DNA from: Planctomycetales bacterium
Lineage (GTDB): Bacteria; Planctomycetota; Phycisphaerae; SM23-33
Length of the DNA: 25,289 nucleotides
Assembly: GCA_030642005.1 (NCBI GenBank)
Contig: DAOWOP010000017.1
Span: 1 to 25,289 of the forward strand
Direction: 5' to 3'
The position numbers and the translations under genes were made by a program. The notes under the pieces are model-generated. The model was not told the DNA's origin and made no database searches. It worked only from the letters and a program-made list of their open reading frames with translations. Shown here one piece after another: positions 1 through 6,705 of the stretch; position 1 is the first letter of the stretch, and each line of letters starts with the position of its first letter.

Positions 1-1
1 C

Positions 2-172
2 GCCGGAAAGAGCATCCCCGCCCGCACACTGCGCAGCCTCGCATGCGAAATGCGGGAAATATCGAAAGATTTCGCCCGCCTGTGGCGCGCCCGCAACCGC
101 CCGAGCCGCCTCCGCGACAACCTCGCCGCCTTCAGCCGAACAATCACCGAAGCCGAAAGACTCGCCAAGTAA
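2..172 (+). CDS. C-terminal fragment, probable family-20 glycoside hydrolase (beta-N-acetylhexosaminidase-like)
   Basis: Reading frame 2 is open from the window edge to a TAA at 170-172 and encodes the last 56 residues of a protein. The segment has the form FARLWRARNRPSRLRDNL, followed by an amphipathic helix. From memory, C-terminal ends of bacterial family-20 beta-hexosaminidases carry a similar W-x-ARNRP-x-x-L stretch after the catalytic barrel. Only the tail is visible, with no catalytic residue, so the family call is tentative, while the frame itself looks genuinely coding. It converges with the minus-strand dGTPase gene ending 28 bp away. The overlapping frame starting at the ATG at 43 gives a Pro/Arg-rich peptide and looks spurious. 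Confidence 0.5.
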   Translation, partial: AGKSIPARTLRSLACEMREISKDFARLWRARNRPSRLRDNLAAFSRTITEAERLAK

Positions 173-200
173 CCGAGCCAGACACAGTGGCCAGCCTTCC

Positions 201-1400
201 TTACACGCTGCTTTTCGGAAGGAACAATTCTGTGAAAGTAGACGTAAAGTATAAATCAGTCATGCCGGCAATGAAGTCAATCACCAGTTGGGGACGCGAT
301 TTGTTCTGCCAATCTCTTATGTCGTCTTTCAGAAATTCAGCGAACACTCTGAGACATTTCTCATGCCCCTGTTGGACGGATTTGATATCACCTGACGCCT
401 CTTTCAAGCGAGCCATCAAAAACTTAAAGAGGAATCTCATCGCCCTTTCGATCTGTGTAAAGTGGTGGGTCGCCTCATCTGTCTCATAGATGCGTTCCTT
501 GTTGAAATGGTACAAGGCATTCAGTGCTTCGTGGACACTGTCGCCAATAAAGATACAGTCTTCATCTGAACCGTTTCCGGTTAACTCGGTGACGAGTTTC
601 GCTATGATTTCGCGGTTCGTTACGCCGAGAACGCGCTTGACTGCCTCAGGTAGTTGATCAATCTTGACCAACTTGAGTGTTATGGCGTCCTCAAGGTCCC
701 TCCCTAAATAGGCTACCTTGTCGGCCCATCGAACAACGCATCCTTCCAGAGTTGCCGGATTTGCGTCGCCCCTCTTCATCAAGGCCAAGGCCTCCATTTC
801 TTTGTGTCTGTCGGGAACGAGTTTTTTCTCAAACCCTTCACCATAATGGCATGCAATGCCATCCCTTACAGCAAAAGTCAAATTGAGTCCCTGGTGATCG
901 GGATACGGCGAGTCCAAGAAATCAACAGCCCTCAAACTCTGAAGTTCATGCATGAATGAGAGATTATGTTCGCGCGCAATCTCGTTAAGGCAACGCTCGC
1001 CTTTGTGTCCGAACGGTGCATGTCCCGAGTCATGCCCTAGAGCAATCGCTTCAACCAAATCCTCATTGAGTCGAAGCGATCTTGCAATCGTTGCCGCAAC
1101 GGAAGCAACGTGTAAGCTGTGCTCCATCCGCGTGCACAAATGATCATTTTGGGGCGAAATGAACACTTGCGTTTTGTGCCTGAGGCGCCGAAATGCTCGC
1201 GAGTGTAAAATTCGAGTGTAGTCGCGATGGAATTCCGTTCGAAAATCGTCTGGTTTCTGTGGGTAACAACGGTGCGTGGACCGTTGGTCAGTTGACAGAG
1301 TCGCTTTGTCTGAAAACCGCTGTTTCTCTTCCCGTTCTAGACGAACTCTCGGACATTCTTGGCCGCTTTCCATTTGCTTCTCCGGTTCCTCGGACAGCAT
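201..1400 (-). CDS. dgt: dGTPase-family deoxynucleoside triphosphate triphosphohydrolase (HD domain)
   Basis: Predicted 399-residue HD-superfamily enzyme that hydrolyses dNTPs to deoxynucleoside plus triphosphate. The family hallmark RTEFHRDYTRILHSRAFRRL lies at about residues 54-73. Metal ligands are visible as H94 (MEHSLHV) and H123-D124 in GHDSGHAPFGHKGE. A later RWADKVAYLGRDLEDAI segment supplies the distal Asp. Length fits the short Dgt-like family. The ATG lies 8 bp after the stop of the upstream deoxyribosyltransferase-like gene, with GAGG overlapping that stop, so the two are almost certainly co-transcribed. G+C is clearly lower than in neighbours: bases 241-300 contain 28 of 60 G/C against 43 of 60 for 2281-2340. 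This suggests transfer. Function may be nucleotide-pool control or phage defence by dNTP depletion; the sequence does not decide. Confidence 0.93.
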   Translation of the reverse strand: MLSEEPEKQMESGQECPRVRLEREEKQRFSDKATLSTDQRSTHRCYPQKPDDFRTEFHRDYTRILHSRAFRRLRHKTQVFISPQNDHLCTRMEHSLHVASVAATIARSLRLNEDLVEAIALGHDSGHAPFGHKGERCLNEIAREHNLSFMHELQSLRAVDFLDSPYPDHQGLNLTFAVRDGIACHYGEGFEKKLVPDRHKEMEALALMKRGDANPATLEGCVVRWADKVAYLGRDLEDAITLKLVKIDQLPEAVKRVLGVTNREIIAKLVTELTGNGSDEDCIFIGDSVHEALNALYHFNKERIYETDEATHHFTQIERAMRFLFKFLMARLKEASGDIKSVQQGHEKCLRVFAEFLKDDIRDWQNKSRPQLVIDFIAGMTDLYFTSTFTELFLPKSSV

Positions 1401-1408
1401 TAACCGCC

Positions 1409-2035
1409 TCAGCTGACAAGTTGAGCGTTAGGTTTATGGCTAACGATTATATCAACTATGGTTTCCAGCCCCTCGCGGTTTTCAAGCGCGCTTGAAATCT
1501 TGCCCCCCAAGGATATGTATGCTTCAATTTCGCGTTCTCTATCCACTTCGCATGTTCTGGTCGAACTTATATTCTCGACACCTTTATTAACTGCCGCAAC
1601 AACATCGTTGAAAGTTCGACAAAGGCGAAAATCAAACAAACCGCTTAATAGCGGATTATCCCGGCCAGAGAAAGCACTCCTCATGTCCGCTTTATAACCA
1701 ACAACAACTTTGCCGCGCGCCCATGCCATCGCCGCTTCTGAGACAGTACCCTCATCGGGGACACGACCATTAAGATTGGCAACTATGACATCGCACCTAT
1801 GTAAGACTTGGTACACATCCAGCGCAAAAATTGCCTCAGAAATTAACCGCCCGGCTTCTTCGTCGGACAGACCAGAGGAAACAAGAGCATCTATGCACTT
1901 TGTGAGTTCAAGGCCGTCTCGCTGAGGCAGGAAAGTCTCAAAGCCGTCTTTCTCCAACCAACAGGCAAGCAGACTCATTTCTTCTCGCTCTTTCTCGGTG
2001 AAAAGCGGGCCGGCGCAATAGACACGTCCTTTCAT
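1409..2035 (-). CDS. nucleoside 2-deoxyribosyltransferase-like protein
   Basis: A 208-residue protein with the layout of the nucleoside 2-deoxyribosyltransferase family (Pfam PF05014), which exchanges or hydrolyses the base of 2'-deoxynucleosides through a covalent Glu intermediate. Visible motifs are VYCAGPLF (Tyr6, residues 5-12), CDVIVANL with D82, PDEGTVSEAAMAWARGK with D94 and candidate nucleophile E100, and GRDNPLL with N127 in the place of the family's Asn. The ATG is preceded by AGGAG at 7 bp, a strong ribosome-binding site. It is the first gene of a two-gene unit with the dNTPase; their products could act in series on dNTPs and the resulting deoxynucleosides. About 50 C-terminal residues are unlike the core and may be lineage-specific. 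Some relatives are sensors or effectors in defence systems, so an enzymatic salvage role is not certain. Confidence 0.82.
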   Translation of the reverse strand: MKGRVYCAGPLFTEKEREEMSLLACWLEKDGFETFLPQRDGLELTKCIDALVSSGLSDEEAGRLISEAIFALDVYQVLHRCDVIVANLNGRVPDEGTVSEAAMAWARGKVVVGYKADMRSAFSGRDNPLLSGLFDFRLCRTFNDVVAAVNKGVENISSTRTCEVDREREIEAYISLGGKISSALENREGLETIVDIIVSHKPNAQLVS

Positions 2036-2093
2036 TGTCTCTCTCCTGATTAAAGTCGCCTGCTCCGGGAACTAGCGTCGCTTCTGATTCCGC

Positions 2094-2122
2094 ATGGTAT
2101 CGCCTTGGGTTTTCTCGGTCAA
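2094..2122 (-). promoter_or_regulatory. candidate sigma-70 promoter for the deoxyribosyltransferase/dgt pair
   Basis: On the minus strand TTGACC (2117-2122) and TACCAT (2094-2099) are separated by exactly 17 bp, matching the -35 and -10 consensus at 5 of 6 and 4 of 6 positions. It lies about 60 bp upstream of the ATG at 2035, inside the spacer shared with the divergent trmB. Prediction from sequence only. Confidence 0.4.
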
Positions 2123-2230
2123 ACACGCTTTTAAATAAACCCTGTTTCTCTCCGTACCGGTTACGTAAGCCCGCGATGATAACCACGCTTACATTTCGCG
2201 GAGGACTTGCGGCGGCGTGACGAATATACT

Positions 2231-2878
2231 ATGTCGATGCGAAGCAGGCCGGGTCGGAAAATTCGTTTGAAGTCGTCGCCGGAGGAACTTCGGGCGGCTG
2301 GGGTTCTGCTGGCCGACGCCGTCGCCGACGGGCCGATAGACCTCGCGGCGATTTTCGGCAACCCGCGCCCCGTCGAGATCGAGATCGGCAGCGGCAAAGG
2401 GGCGTTTCTGCTTCGCCGGGCCGCCGAGCGGCCTGAGATAAACCTGCTTGGGATAGAGTGGCTCGCCGGCTACGCCGCATACGCTGCCGATCGCGCCTGC
2501 CGGGCGGGCTTGACGAACGTCCGCCTTCTCTGCGCCGACGCCGAACAGGTCTTCGCGAAATGCCTGGCCGATGAGTCCGTCCAGCGGGTGCACATCTATT
2601 TCCCCGACCCCTGGCCCAAGCGCAGGCACCTTGGCCGCCGACTTATCAAGCCGGAATTCGTCCGGCGCCTTCGCCGCGTTCTTCGGGCAGGCGGGACGGC
2701 TTACATCGTTACCGACCACGCCGAATACTTCCGGCGGATATACCGAGTAATGGAGTCCGCCGGCGGGCTGGCGATTCTGAAGCCCGGTGGGATGGAGGCC
2801 GTCGGCTCTAATTTCGAGAAGAAATATGCCGCTCGCGGGAAGTGCTTTTACTCGCTTACTGCTATCCGTTGCGGTTGA
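2231..2878 (+). CDS. trmB: tRNA (guanine-N7-)-methyltransferase
   Basis: SAM-dependent enzyme that makes m7G46 in the variable loop of tRNAs. The SAM-binding motif EIGSGKGAF is followed by GIEW, the family-defining YFPDPWPKRRHLGRRL, the motif TDHAEYF, and the C-terminal SNFEKKYAARG segment that corresponds to the T-x-FE-x-K substrate motif. Length of about 215 residues is normal. Start choice: the frame extends to a TTG at 2207, but a GGAGG sits only 2 bp before that TTG, too close for a usual start, so the ATG at 2231 (or 2237) is preferred, although its own ribosome-binding site is weak. The gene converges with the potassium-channel gene 8 bp downstream, leaving no room for an independent terminator. 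Confidence 0.95.
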   Translation: MSMRSRPGRKIRLKSSPEELRAAGVLLADAVADGPIDLAAIFGNPRPVEIEIGSGKGAFLLRRAAERPEINLLGIEWLAGYAAYAADRACRAGLTNVRLLCADAEQVFAKCLADESVQRVHIYFPDPWPKRRHLGRRLIKPEFVRRLRRVLRAGGTAYIVTDHAEYFRRIYRVMESAGGLAILKPGGMEAVGSNFEKKYAARGKCFYSLTAIRCG

Positions 2879-2886
2879 CCGGCAGT

Positions 2887-3927
2887 CTATACCCGCCCGG
2901 TTTTTCGCAGTCGCTCTATTGCCTCGTCCATGCCGTGCCTGCCAATGAGGATAAGCGTGTCGCCTGCCTGGAGGGTAACGTCCGCGCCGGGGTTGTACAG
3001 CGTATCGCTGGCCGGTCGGCGTATCGCAACGACCATCGCCCCTATCCGCGCCGGCAAGGCCAGTTCCCTCAATGTCTGCCCGGCGATGTCCGAATCAGCC
3101 TCCAGTGTGAGTTGATCCATCTCAAGGTTCACGCCCTTGTGCGCCATCTCTACGAAGTCCACCACCGCCGGCCGCAACAGGACATCGGCAATGCGATTGC
3201 CGCCGATAATCAATGGGCAGACCACGCGCGTCGCGCCGGCCTTGGTAAGTTTGTTCTGCGTGGACGCCTCGCTCGCCCGGGCGATAATCTCCAGCGAGTC
3301 GTTTAACCCCCTGGCCGACAGCGTTAAAAATACATTCTCCGCATCGCTGCCCAGGACGGCCACCAGCGACGAAGCCTGTTCGATCCCCGCTGCCAGAAGC
3401 GTCCCTTCCTCTTCGGCATCGCCAAGCAGGTACAAAACGTCGTCCTGCTCCGCCTGCGCCGTCTGGGCCGATGTGTTGTCAATAACAACCACCTGCCGGC
3501 CGCCCTTTTTCAATTCCGCCGCCAGCATCCGACCTGTGCGCCCATAGCCGCAAATTATTACATGCCCCGACAGGGCTGATATTTTGCGTTCCAATTGTCG
3601 TCTCCCAAGAATACCTCGAATCCTGCCTTCCACCACGGCGGCAACCACAAGCGACAACGCCACCGCCCCGGTCATAATGCCTCCAATAATCACGAATATA
3701 GTCCAAACTCGTCCGCCGTTCGTCAGACTGCCGCCAACCTCGAGATATCCAACCGTTGTTACTGAAATGACCGTCATGTAGAGCGCATCAAGATAGGAAT
3801 ATCCAGGCTCAATGATATAGTAACCCAGGCTGGCTGCTCCGACAAAAAGAACGACAGCCAGAACAGCAATGGCAATTCTGATATGGAACTTTCGCTCCCG
3901 GTCGGGTTTAAATATTACGGCAATCAT
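2887..3927 (-). CDS. potassium channel protein with pore helix, RCK/TrkA-N and TrkA-C domains
   Basis: Inner-membrane ion channel subunit of about 346 residues. Two transmembrane helices (about residues 17-39 and 72-98) flank a pore loop, followed by a cytoplasmic RCK domain starting near residue 121 with the nucleotide-binding motif GYGRTG (127-132) and a C-terminal TrkA-C regulatory domain (about 260-345). This is the MthK-like two-TM arrangement. The selectivity filter reads TVGYLEVGG rather than the usual TVGYGD/E: the second glycine of GYG is Leu. The start is uncertain. The frame extends to an ATG at 3990 (367 aa), but the ATG at 3927 gives the family-like basic N-terminus directly before TM1. 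Neither has a clear ribosome-binding site. A TATAAT lies at 3937-3942 on the minus strand, between the two possible starts. It sits downstream of dnaA on the same strand. Confidence 0.87.
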   Translation of the reverse strand: MIAVIFKPDRERKFHIRIAIAVLAVVLFVGAASLGYYIIEPGYSYLDALYMTVISVTTVGYLEVGGSLTNGGRVWTIFVIIGGIMTGAVALSLVVAAVVEGRIRGILGRRQLERKISALSGHVIICGYGRTGRMLAAELKKGGRQVVVIDNTSAQTAQAEQDDVLYLLGDAEEEGTLLAAGIEQASSLVAVLGSDAENVFLTLSARGLNDSLEIIARASEASTQNKLTKAGATRVVCPLIIGGNRIADVLLRPAVVDFVEMAHKGVNLEMDQLTLEADSDIAGQTLRELALPARIGAMVVAIRRPASDTLYNPGADVTLQAGDTLILIGRHGMDEAIERLRKTGRV

Positions 3928-4123
3928 TACCGGCGGATTATAACGACTGGAAACCCTGACGGAAATGGATAATTGCCTTGGAAAAATCATGAACAGGCGA
4001 AAAAGGCTTTGTATTTCTGTACGACTTTTGATGAGTTAAAAATAAAGTAGTAGTATTTATAGGCGTTGTGGTTAATGATGAAATAGCGGGCAGGCACATT
4101 GTAAGAGGTTATTGTGTTGGGAG

Positions 4124-4315
4124 TTATAGAAGATTCTCGATGGCCGAAAAGGTGGAAAACTTGTTGCTTGTGTTGATGCGCTCGAAGCACGTGGTAACAT
4201 CCAAGCCTTCGTAGCCAACAGGAGGAAGCAGGACGGAACGCCGGTGTTGGTATTCACGGAATTGACGCACAAGGGAGTCAACAGATTTTCCACATCGGGG
4301 GCAAGGGGCGGACAA
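4124..4315 (-). CDS. possible 63-residue CxxC protein directly downstream of dnaA
   Basis: After the dnaA TAG (4318-4320) the next frame is open from a TTG at 4315 for 63 codons to TAA at 4124. It encodes a protein-like sequence with CPRCGK near the N-terminus, then FREYQHRRSVLLPPVGYEG, a further Cys, and a Ser/Phe-rich end. One CxxC knuckle plus a lone Cys could bind zinc only as a dimer or with other ligands. The TTG start lies 2 bp after the dnaA stop, so translation could be coupled to dnaA. No strong ribosome-binding site is seen and I do not recognise the family. It could be a chance frame; composition and position are the only arguments for it. The 196 bases from 4123 down to 3928 show no convincing gene. 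Confidence 0.4.
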   Translation of the reverse strand: MSAPCPRCGKSVDSLVRQFREYQHRRSVLLPPVGYEGLDVTTCFERINTSNKFSTFSAIENLL

Positions 4316-4317
4316 CT

Positions 4318-5673
4318 CTATTGTGCAGCCTGAATTTCCTGGGTGAGTTGCTCTATCGCTGCACGAAGAGTTACGTCGTCTTTTCGCATGGCTTCGATCG
4401 TTCGGTTGGCGTGCAGGACGGTGCTGTGATCCCTTCCGCCGAAGTAGCCGCCGATTTCCTCCAGGCTGTGGCGGGTCAGGCTTCGTGCGAGGTACATGCA
4501 CACCTGTCGCGGCAGGCTGACGGACCTGCTGCGTTTTCGGCTCTGGAGGTCGGCCAGGCGCACGCCGTAGCGTTTCGTAACGGCGTTTATTATTTGCTCG
4601 ACCGTTACTTCCTTCCTGCTTCCGTTGGTGGCGGTGCCGAGCGCCTCCTCGGCTAGGGTCAGGTCTATCGGCCGGTCGAGCACGCGGGCCAGCATGTCGA
4701 TCTTGGTGATGGTCCCCTCCAGTTCGCGGATGTTGGAGTCGATTGTGCCGGCAATAAAGCAGACGACGTCGTCTGGCAGGGCAACGTCTCTGGCGGCGGC
4801 TTTTTTGTGCACGATGGCGACGCGGGTCTCGTAGCCGGGGCGATCGACCCTTGCCACCAGGCCCCAGTTGAAACGGCTTATCAGGCGCTCCTCGATGTGC
4901 GGTATCTCGCCCGGCGGGCGGTCGCAGGAAAGTATAATCTGCTTGCGGGCCTGGTAGAGAGTGTTGAAAGTGTGGAAAAATTCCTCCTGCGTCTGGTCGT
5001 GGTTGGCGAGGAACTGGACGTCGTCGATAACCAGCAGGTCGGCGGAGCGATAGCGATAGCGGAACTCGTTCAGTCGGCCGGCCTCAATGGCTTCGATCAG
5101 GTGGTTGACGAACGTTTCGCAGGAGAGGAAGGAGATCCGTGCGTTTTTGCCGTCGAGGATTGCCCGGCAGGTCGCTTGAAGCAGGTGGGTCTTTCCCAGT
5201 CCGGCGGCGCCGTGGACGAACAGCGGGTTGTACGTCCGCCCCGGGCGGTCAGCCACTGCCGCACACGCCGCCACCGCCAGGCGGTTGCACGGGCCTGTAA
5301 CGAAGGACCCGAAGGAGTATTCTTCGTTGAGGACCAGCGTCGGCTCCGAGCCGGACCGGACCACCGGCGGGGCTGAAACGGCCTCGTATCGGCCTAACTC
5401 GTGCTGGGCCGGCTCGGTGGCGGGCTGATCGGCAAGCGAGAAGCAGATGCTGACGAGTCGGCCGGTGGCGGCCTGGGCGGCCTCGGCGAAAAGGCGAGTG
5501 GCGTGCTGCTGACAGTAAGACTGCTCGGCCGGACCGGGCACGCAAATGTCCAACTGGCCGTGCTCAAGACCGACAGGCTCCAACTGCGAAAACCACGGGC
5601 GAATGACATCCCGCCCGTGAGAAATCACGTGCTGAATCAGACCCTGCCATAATTGCGGCTCTACGACGCCCAC
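4318..5673 (-). CDS. dnaA: chromosomal replication initiator protein DnaA
   Basis: AAA+ initiator that binds DnaA boxes, opens oriC and loads helicase. The 451-residue protein has all four domains. A short domain I (about 1-80) starts EPQLWQGLIQHV. A variable linker follows. The ATPase core has Walker A GAAGLGKTHL (155-164), Walker B LLVIDD (213-218) and an SRF arginine near 266. The DNA-binding domain (about 355-451) carries the signature GGRDHSTVLHA (412-422). The start is a GTG at 5673 with AAGGA 9 bp upstream. dnaN, recF and gyrB are not adjacent; neighbours are a K+ channel downstream and a transposase upstream. A near-consensus DnaA box lies 12 bp upstream of the start codon and could mediate autoregulation. 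Confidence 0.97.
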   Translation of the reverse strand: MGVVEPQLWQGLIQHVISHGRDVIRPWFSQLEPVGLEHGQLDICVPGPAEQSYCQQHATRLFAEAAQAATGRLVSICFSLADQPATEPAQHELGRYEAVSAPPVVRSGSEPTLVLNEEYSFGSFVTGPCNRLAVAACAAVADRPGRTYNPLFVHGAAGLGKTHLLQATCRAILDGKNARISFLSCETFVNHLIEAIEAGRLNEFRYRYRSADLLVIDDVQFLANHDQTQEEFFHTFNTLYQARKQIILSCDRPPGEIPHIEERLISRFNWGLVARVDRPGYETRVAIVHKKAAARDVALPDDVVCFIAGTIDSNIRELEGTITKIDMLARVLDRPIDLTLAEEALGTATNGSRKEVTVEQIINAVTKRYGVRLADLQSRKRSRSVSLPRQVCMYLARSLTRHSLEEIGGYFGGRDHSTVLHANRTIEAMRKDDVTLRAAIEQLTQEIQAAQ

Positions 5674-5685
5674 AGGGCGAATTCC

Positions 5686-5694
5686 TTATCCACG
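5686..5694 (+). promoter_or_regulatory. single DnaA box upstream of dnaA
   Basis: TTATCCACG differs from the perfect DnaA box TTATCCACA only at the last base and lies 12 bp before the dnaA GTG. One box near dnaA fits autorepression. No cluster of boxes is visible around it, so this is not evidence for oriC. Confidence 0.45.
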
Positions 5695-5904
5695 TACGGC
5701 CCAAGGCCGCGATGACCACGCGAAGCAAAAGACAGAAACGACACGAAAGTTAAAATCGGACCATCCCTGACTTCGAAAGTGGAGGGTGGCTCCATACCCC
5801 GATGCTGTCCGTAACGACAGGAACAAGAATAACCGCTTTTCCCGAATCCGTCAAACCTAAAACAAAAATTTCACGCGCGGTTCAGCCGTGTTGTCGAGAG
5901 GTGC
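5695..5904. other. gene-free leader region upstream of dnaA
   Basis: No open frame with protein-like composition and no strong palindrome is seen between the DnaA box and the first REP module. The stretch around 5860-5875 is A-rich. It presumably carries the dnaA promoter, but I cannot point to a convincing -35/-10 pair. Confidence 0.4.
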
Positions 5905-5986
5905 AGCCTGAAAGGCTGAAATAATATAGCCCAAGGCAACGCCTTGGGTTTGAGGGCGCCTCATAAGCAAGAAGCCCTGAAAGGGC
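5905..5986 (+). repeat. REP-like module, copy 1 (three short palindromes A-B-C)
   Basis: Three hairpins with 3-base loops: A AGCCT-GAA-AGGCT (5905-5917), B CCCAAGGC-AAC-GCCTTGGG (5930-5948), C GCCCT-GAA-AGGGC (5974-5986). It ends 4 bp before the stop codon of the adjacent Y1 transposase gene. Start-to-start spacing A to B is 25 bp and A to C is 69 bp, identical to copy 3 at 6614. Confidence 0.9.
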
Positions 5987-5990
5987 GAAA

Positions 5991-6443
5991 TCACTCCCAC
6001 ACATAGCGCTCATCGAATTCGATCTGGTGCCGTTTCAAAAATGCCCGGAACTCCTCCTGGAATGTCATTTTGCAGTGATGCTCCTCCTGATTGGCGATGT
6101 ACTTTCGCACAGCCGCCACGTTGGATTGGCTTACGGAAGATGCGCCGTATCCGCCTTGCCAATAGAAATCCCGTAGTAAGGGGGACTGTTTCTTCATCCA
6201 TTTGGACGATCCCTTTTTCACTTCTTCGAGTATTTCGGCCAGGGTGTGATTCTTTGACAGACAGCAGAGAATGTGAGCGTGATCCGGTGGACAATTAATC
6301 TCAATTGGGGAGCAGTCGTAATGTTTCAGAGTACCGCCGAGATAAGCGTTTAATTCCTCGCGTATCTCCGGCGGGATCATGGGTTTTCTGTACTTGGTGC
6401 TGAAAATGATGTGAGTAATGATTCGCGCAAGGGATTGTGCCAT
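5991..6443 (-). CDS. REP-associated tyrosine transposase (RAYT, IS200/IS605-type Y1 nuclease)
   Basis: A 150-residue single-domain HUH endonuclease of the transposase IS200-like family (Pfam Y1_Tnp, PF01797). The HUH motif is DHAHIL with His55 and His57, and the likely nucleophile is Tyr115 in VRKYIANQEEHH. The protein cleaves and rejoins single-stranded DNA at hairpins, forming a 5'-phosphotyrosine link. All active-site residues are present, so it appears intact. An AGGAAC sequence lies upstream of the ATG. No accessory tnpB is present. The gene is bracketed by inverted copies of a three-palindrome module with a third copy nearby, the arrangement expected for a RAYT with its REP sequences rather than a free IS200 element. 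Lower G+C than dnaA suggests acquisition. Confidence 0.88.
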   Translation of the reverse strand: MAQSLARIITHIIFSTKYRKPMIPPEIREELNAYLGGTLKHYDCSPIEINCPPDHAHILCCLSKNHTLAEILEEVKKGSSKWMKKQSPLLRDFYWQGGYGASSVSQSNVAAVRKYIANQEEHHCKMTFQEEFRAFLKRHQIEFDERYVWE

Positions 6444-6473
6444 GGCGGTGTTCCTTTCCGTCGGTTCTATTGC

Positions 6474-6556
6474 GCCCTTTCAGGGCTTTATTGGTTGTGT
6501 GGCATCCTGCACCCAAGGCGTTGCCTTGGGCTGTGTTATTTTCAGCCTTTCAGGCT
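6474..6556 (-). repeat. REP-like module, copy 2, inverted (C'-B'-A')
   Basis: Mirror image of copy 1: C' GCCCT-TTC-AGGGC (6474-6486), B' CCCAAGGC-GTT-GCCTTGGG (6512-6530), A' AGCCT-TTC-AGGCT (6544-6556). Total length is 83 bp against 82 bp for copies 1 and 3. It lies on the start-codon side of the transposase gene, so copies 1 and 2 form a large inverted repeat around it. Confidence 0.9.
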
Positions 6557-6613
6557 GAGCTGCCGGGCAATCACCTCTTGATGTTCGCAGGTCCATTTGT
6601 GAATCGAATATGG

Positions 6614-6695
6614 AGCCTGAAAGGCTCACATAATATAGCCCAAGGCAACGCCTTGGGACACGATGTCTCCCCTTACAGACAAGCCCTGAAAGGGC
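6614..6695 (+). repeat. REP-like module, copy 3 (A-B-C)
   Basis: A at 6614-6626, B at 6639-6657, C at 6683-6695, with spacing identical to copy 1 and an almost identical A-B linker ending ATAATATAG. It stops 10 bp before the stop codon of the TPR gene, so it may also form hairpins at that mRNA's 3' end. The A-B linkers of copies 1 and 3 are nearly the same while the B-C linkers have diverged. Confidence 0.9.
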
Positions 6696-6705
6696 GATAT
6701 AAATT

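Noticed and set aside
175..190. Hairpin GCCA-GACACAG-TGGC as a terminator between the convergent first two genes
   Set aside because: Four base pairs with a 7-base loop and no U-run is too weak to call.
43..489. Plus-strand coding region of 148 residues
   Set aside because: It overlaps both the better frame-2 gene end and the dGTPase gene on the other strand, and its product is low-complexity Pro/Arg then random in character.
3928..3942. TATAAT at 3937-3942 as a leaderless promoter for the K+ channel gene
   Set aside because: No acceptable -35 element exists at 16-18 bp, and a leaderless start is unsupported; kept only as a note in the gene entry.
4124..5694. oriC near dnaA, based on TTATCCACG at 5686 and TTTTCCACA-like strings at 4284 and about 4972
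   Set aside because: The other strings lie inside coding frames (dnaA and the possible small protein), the boxes are not clustered, and no A/T-rich unwinding element is visible beside them.
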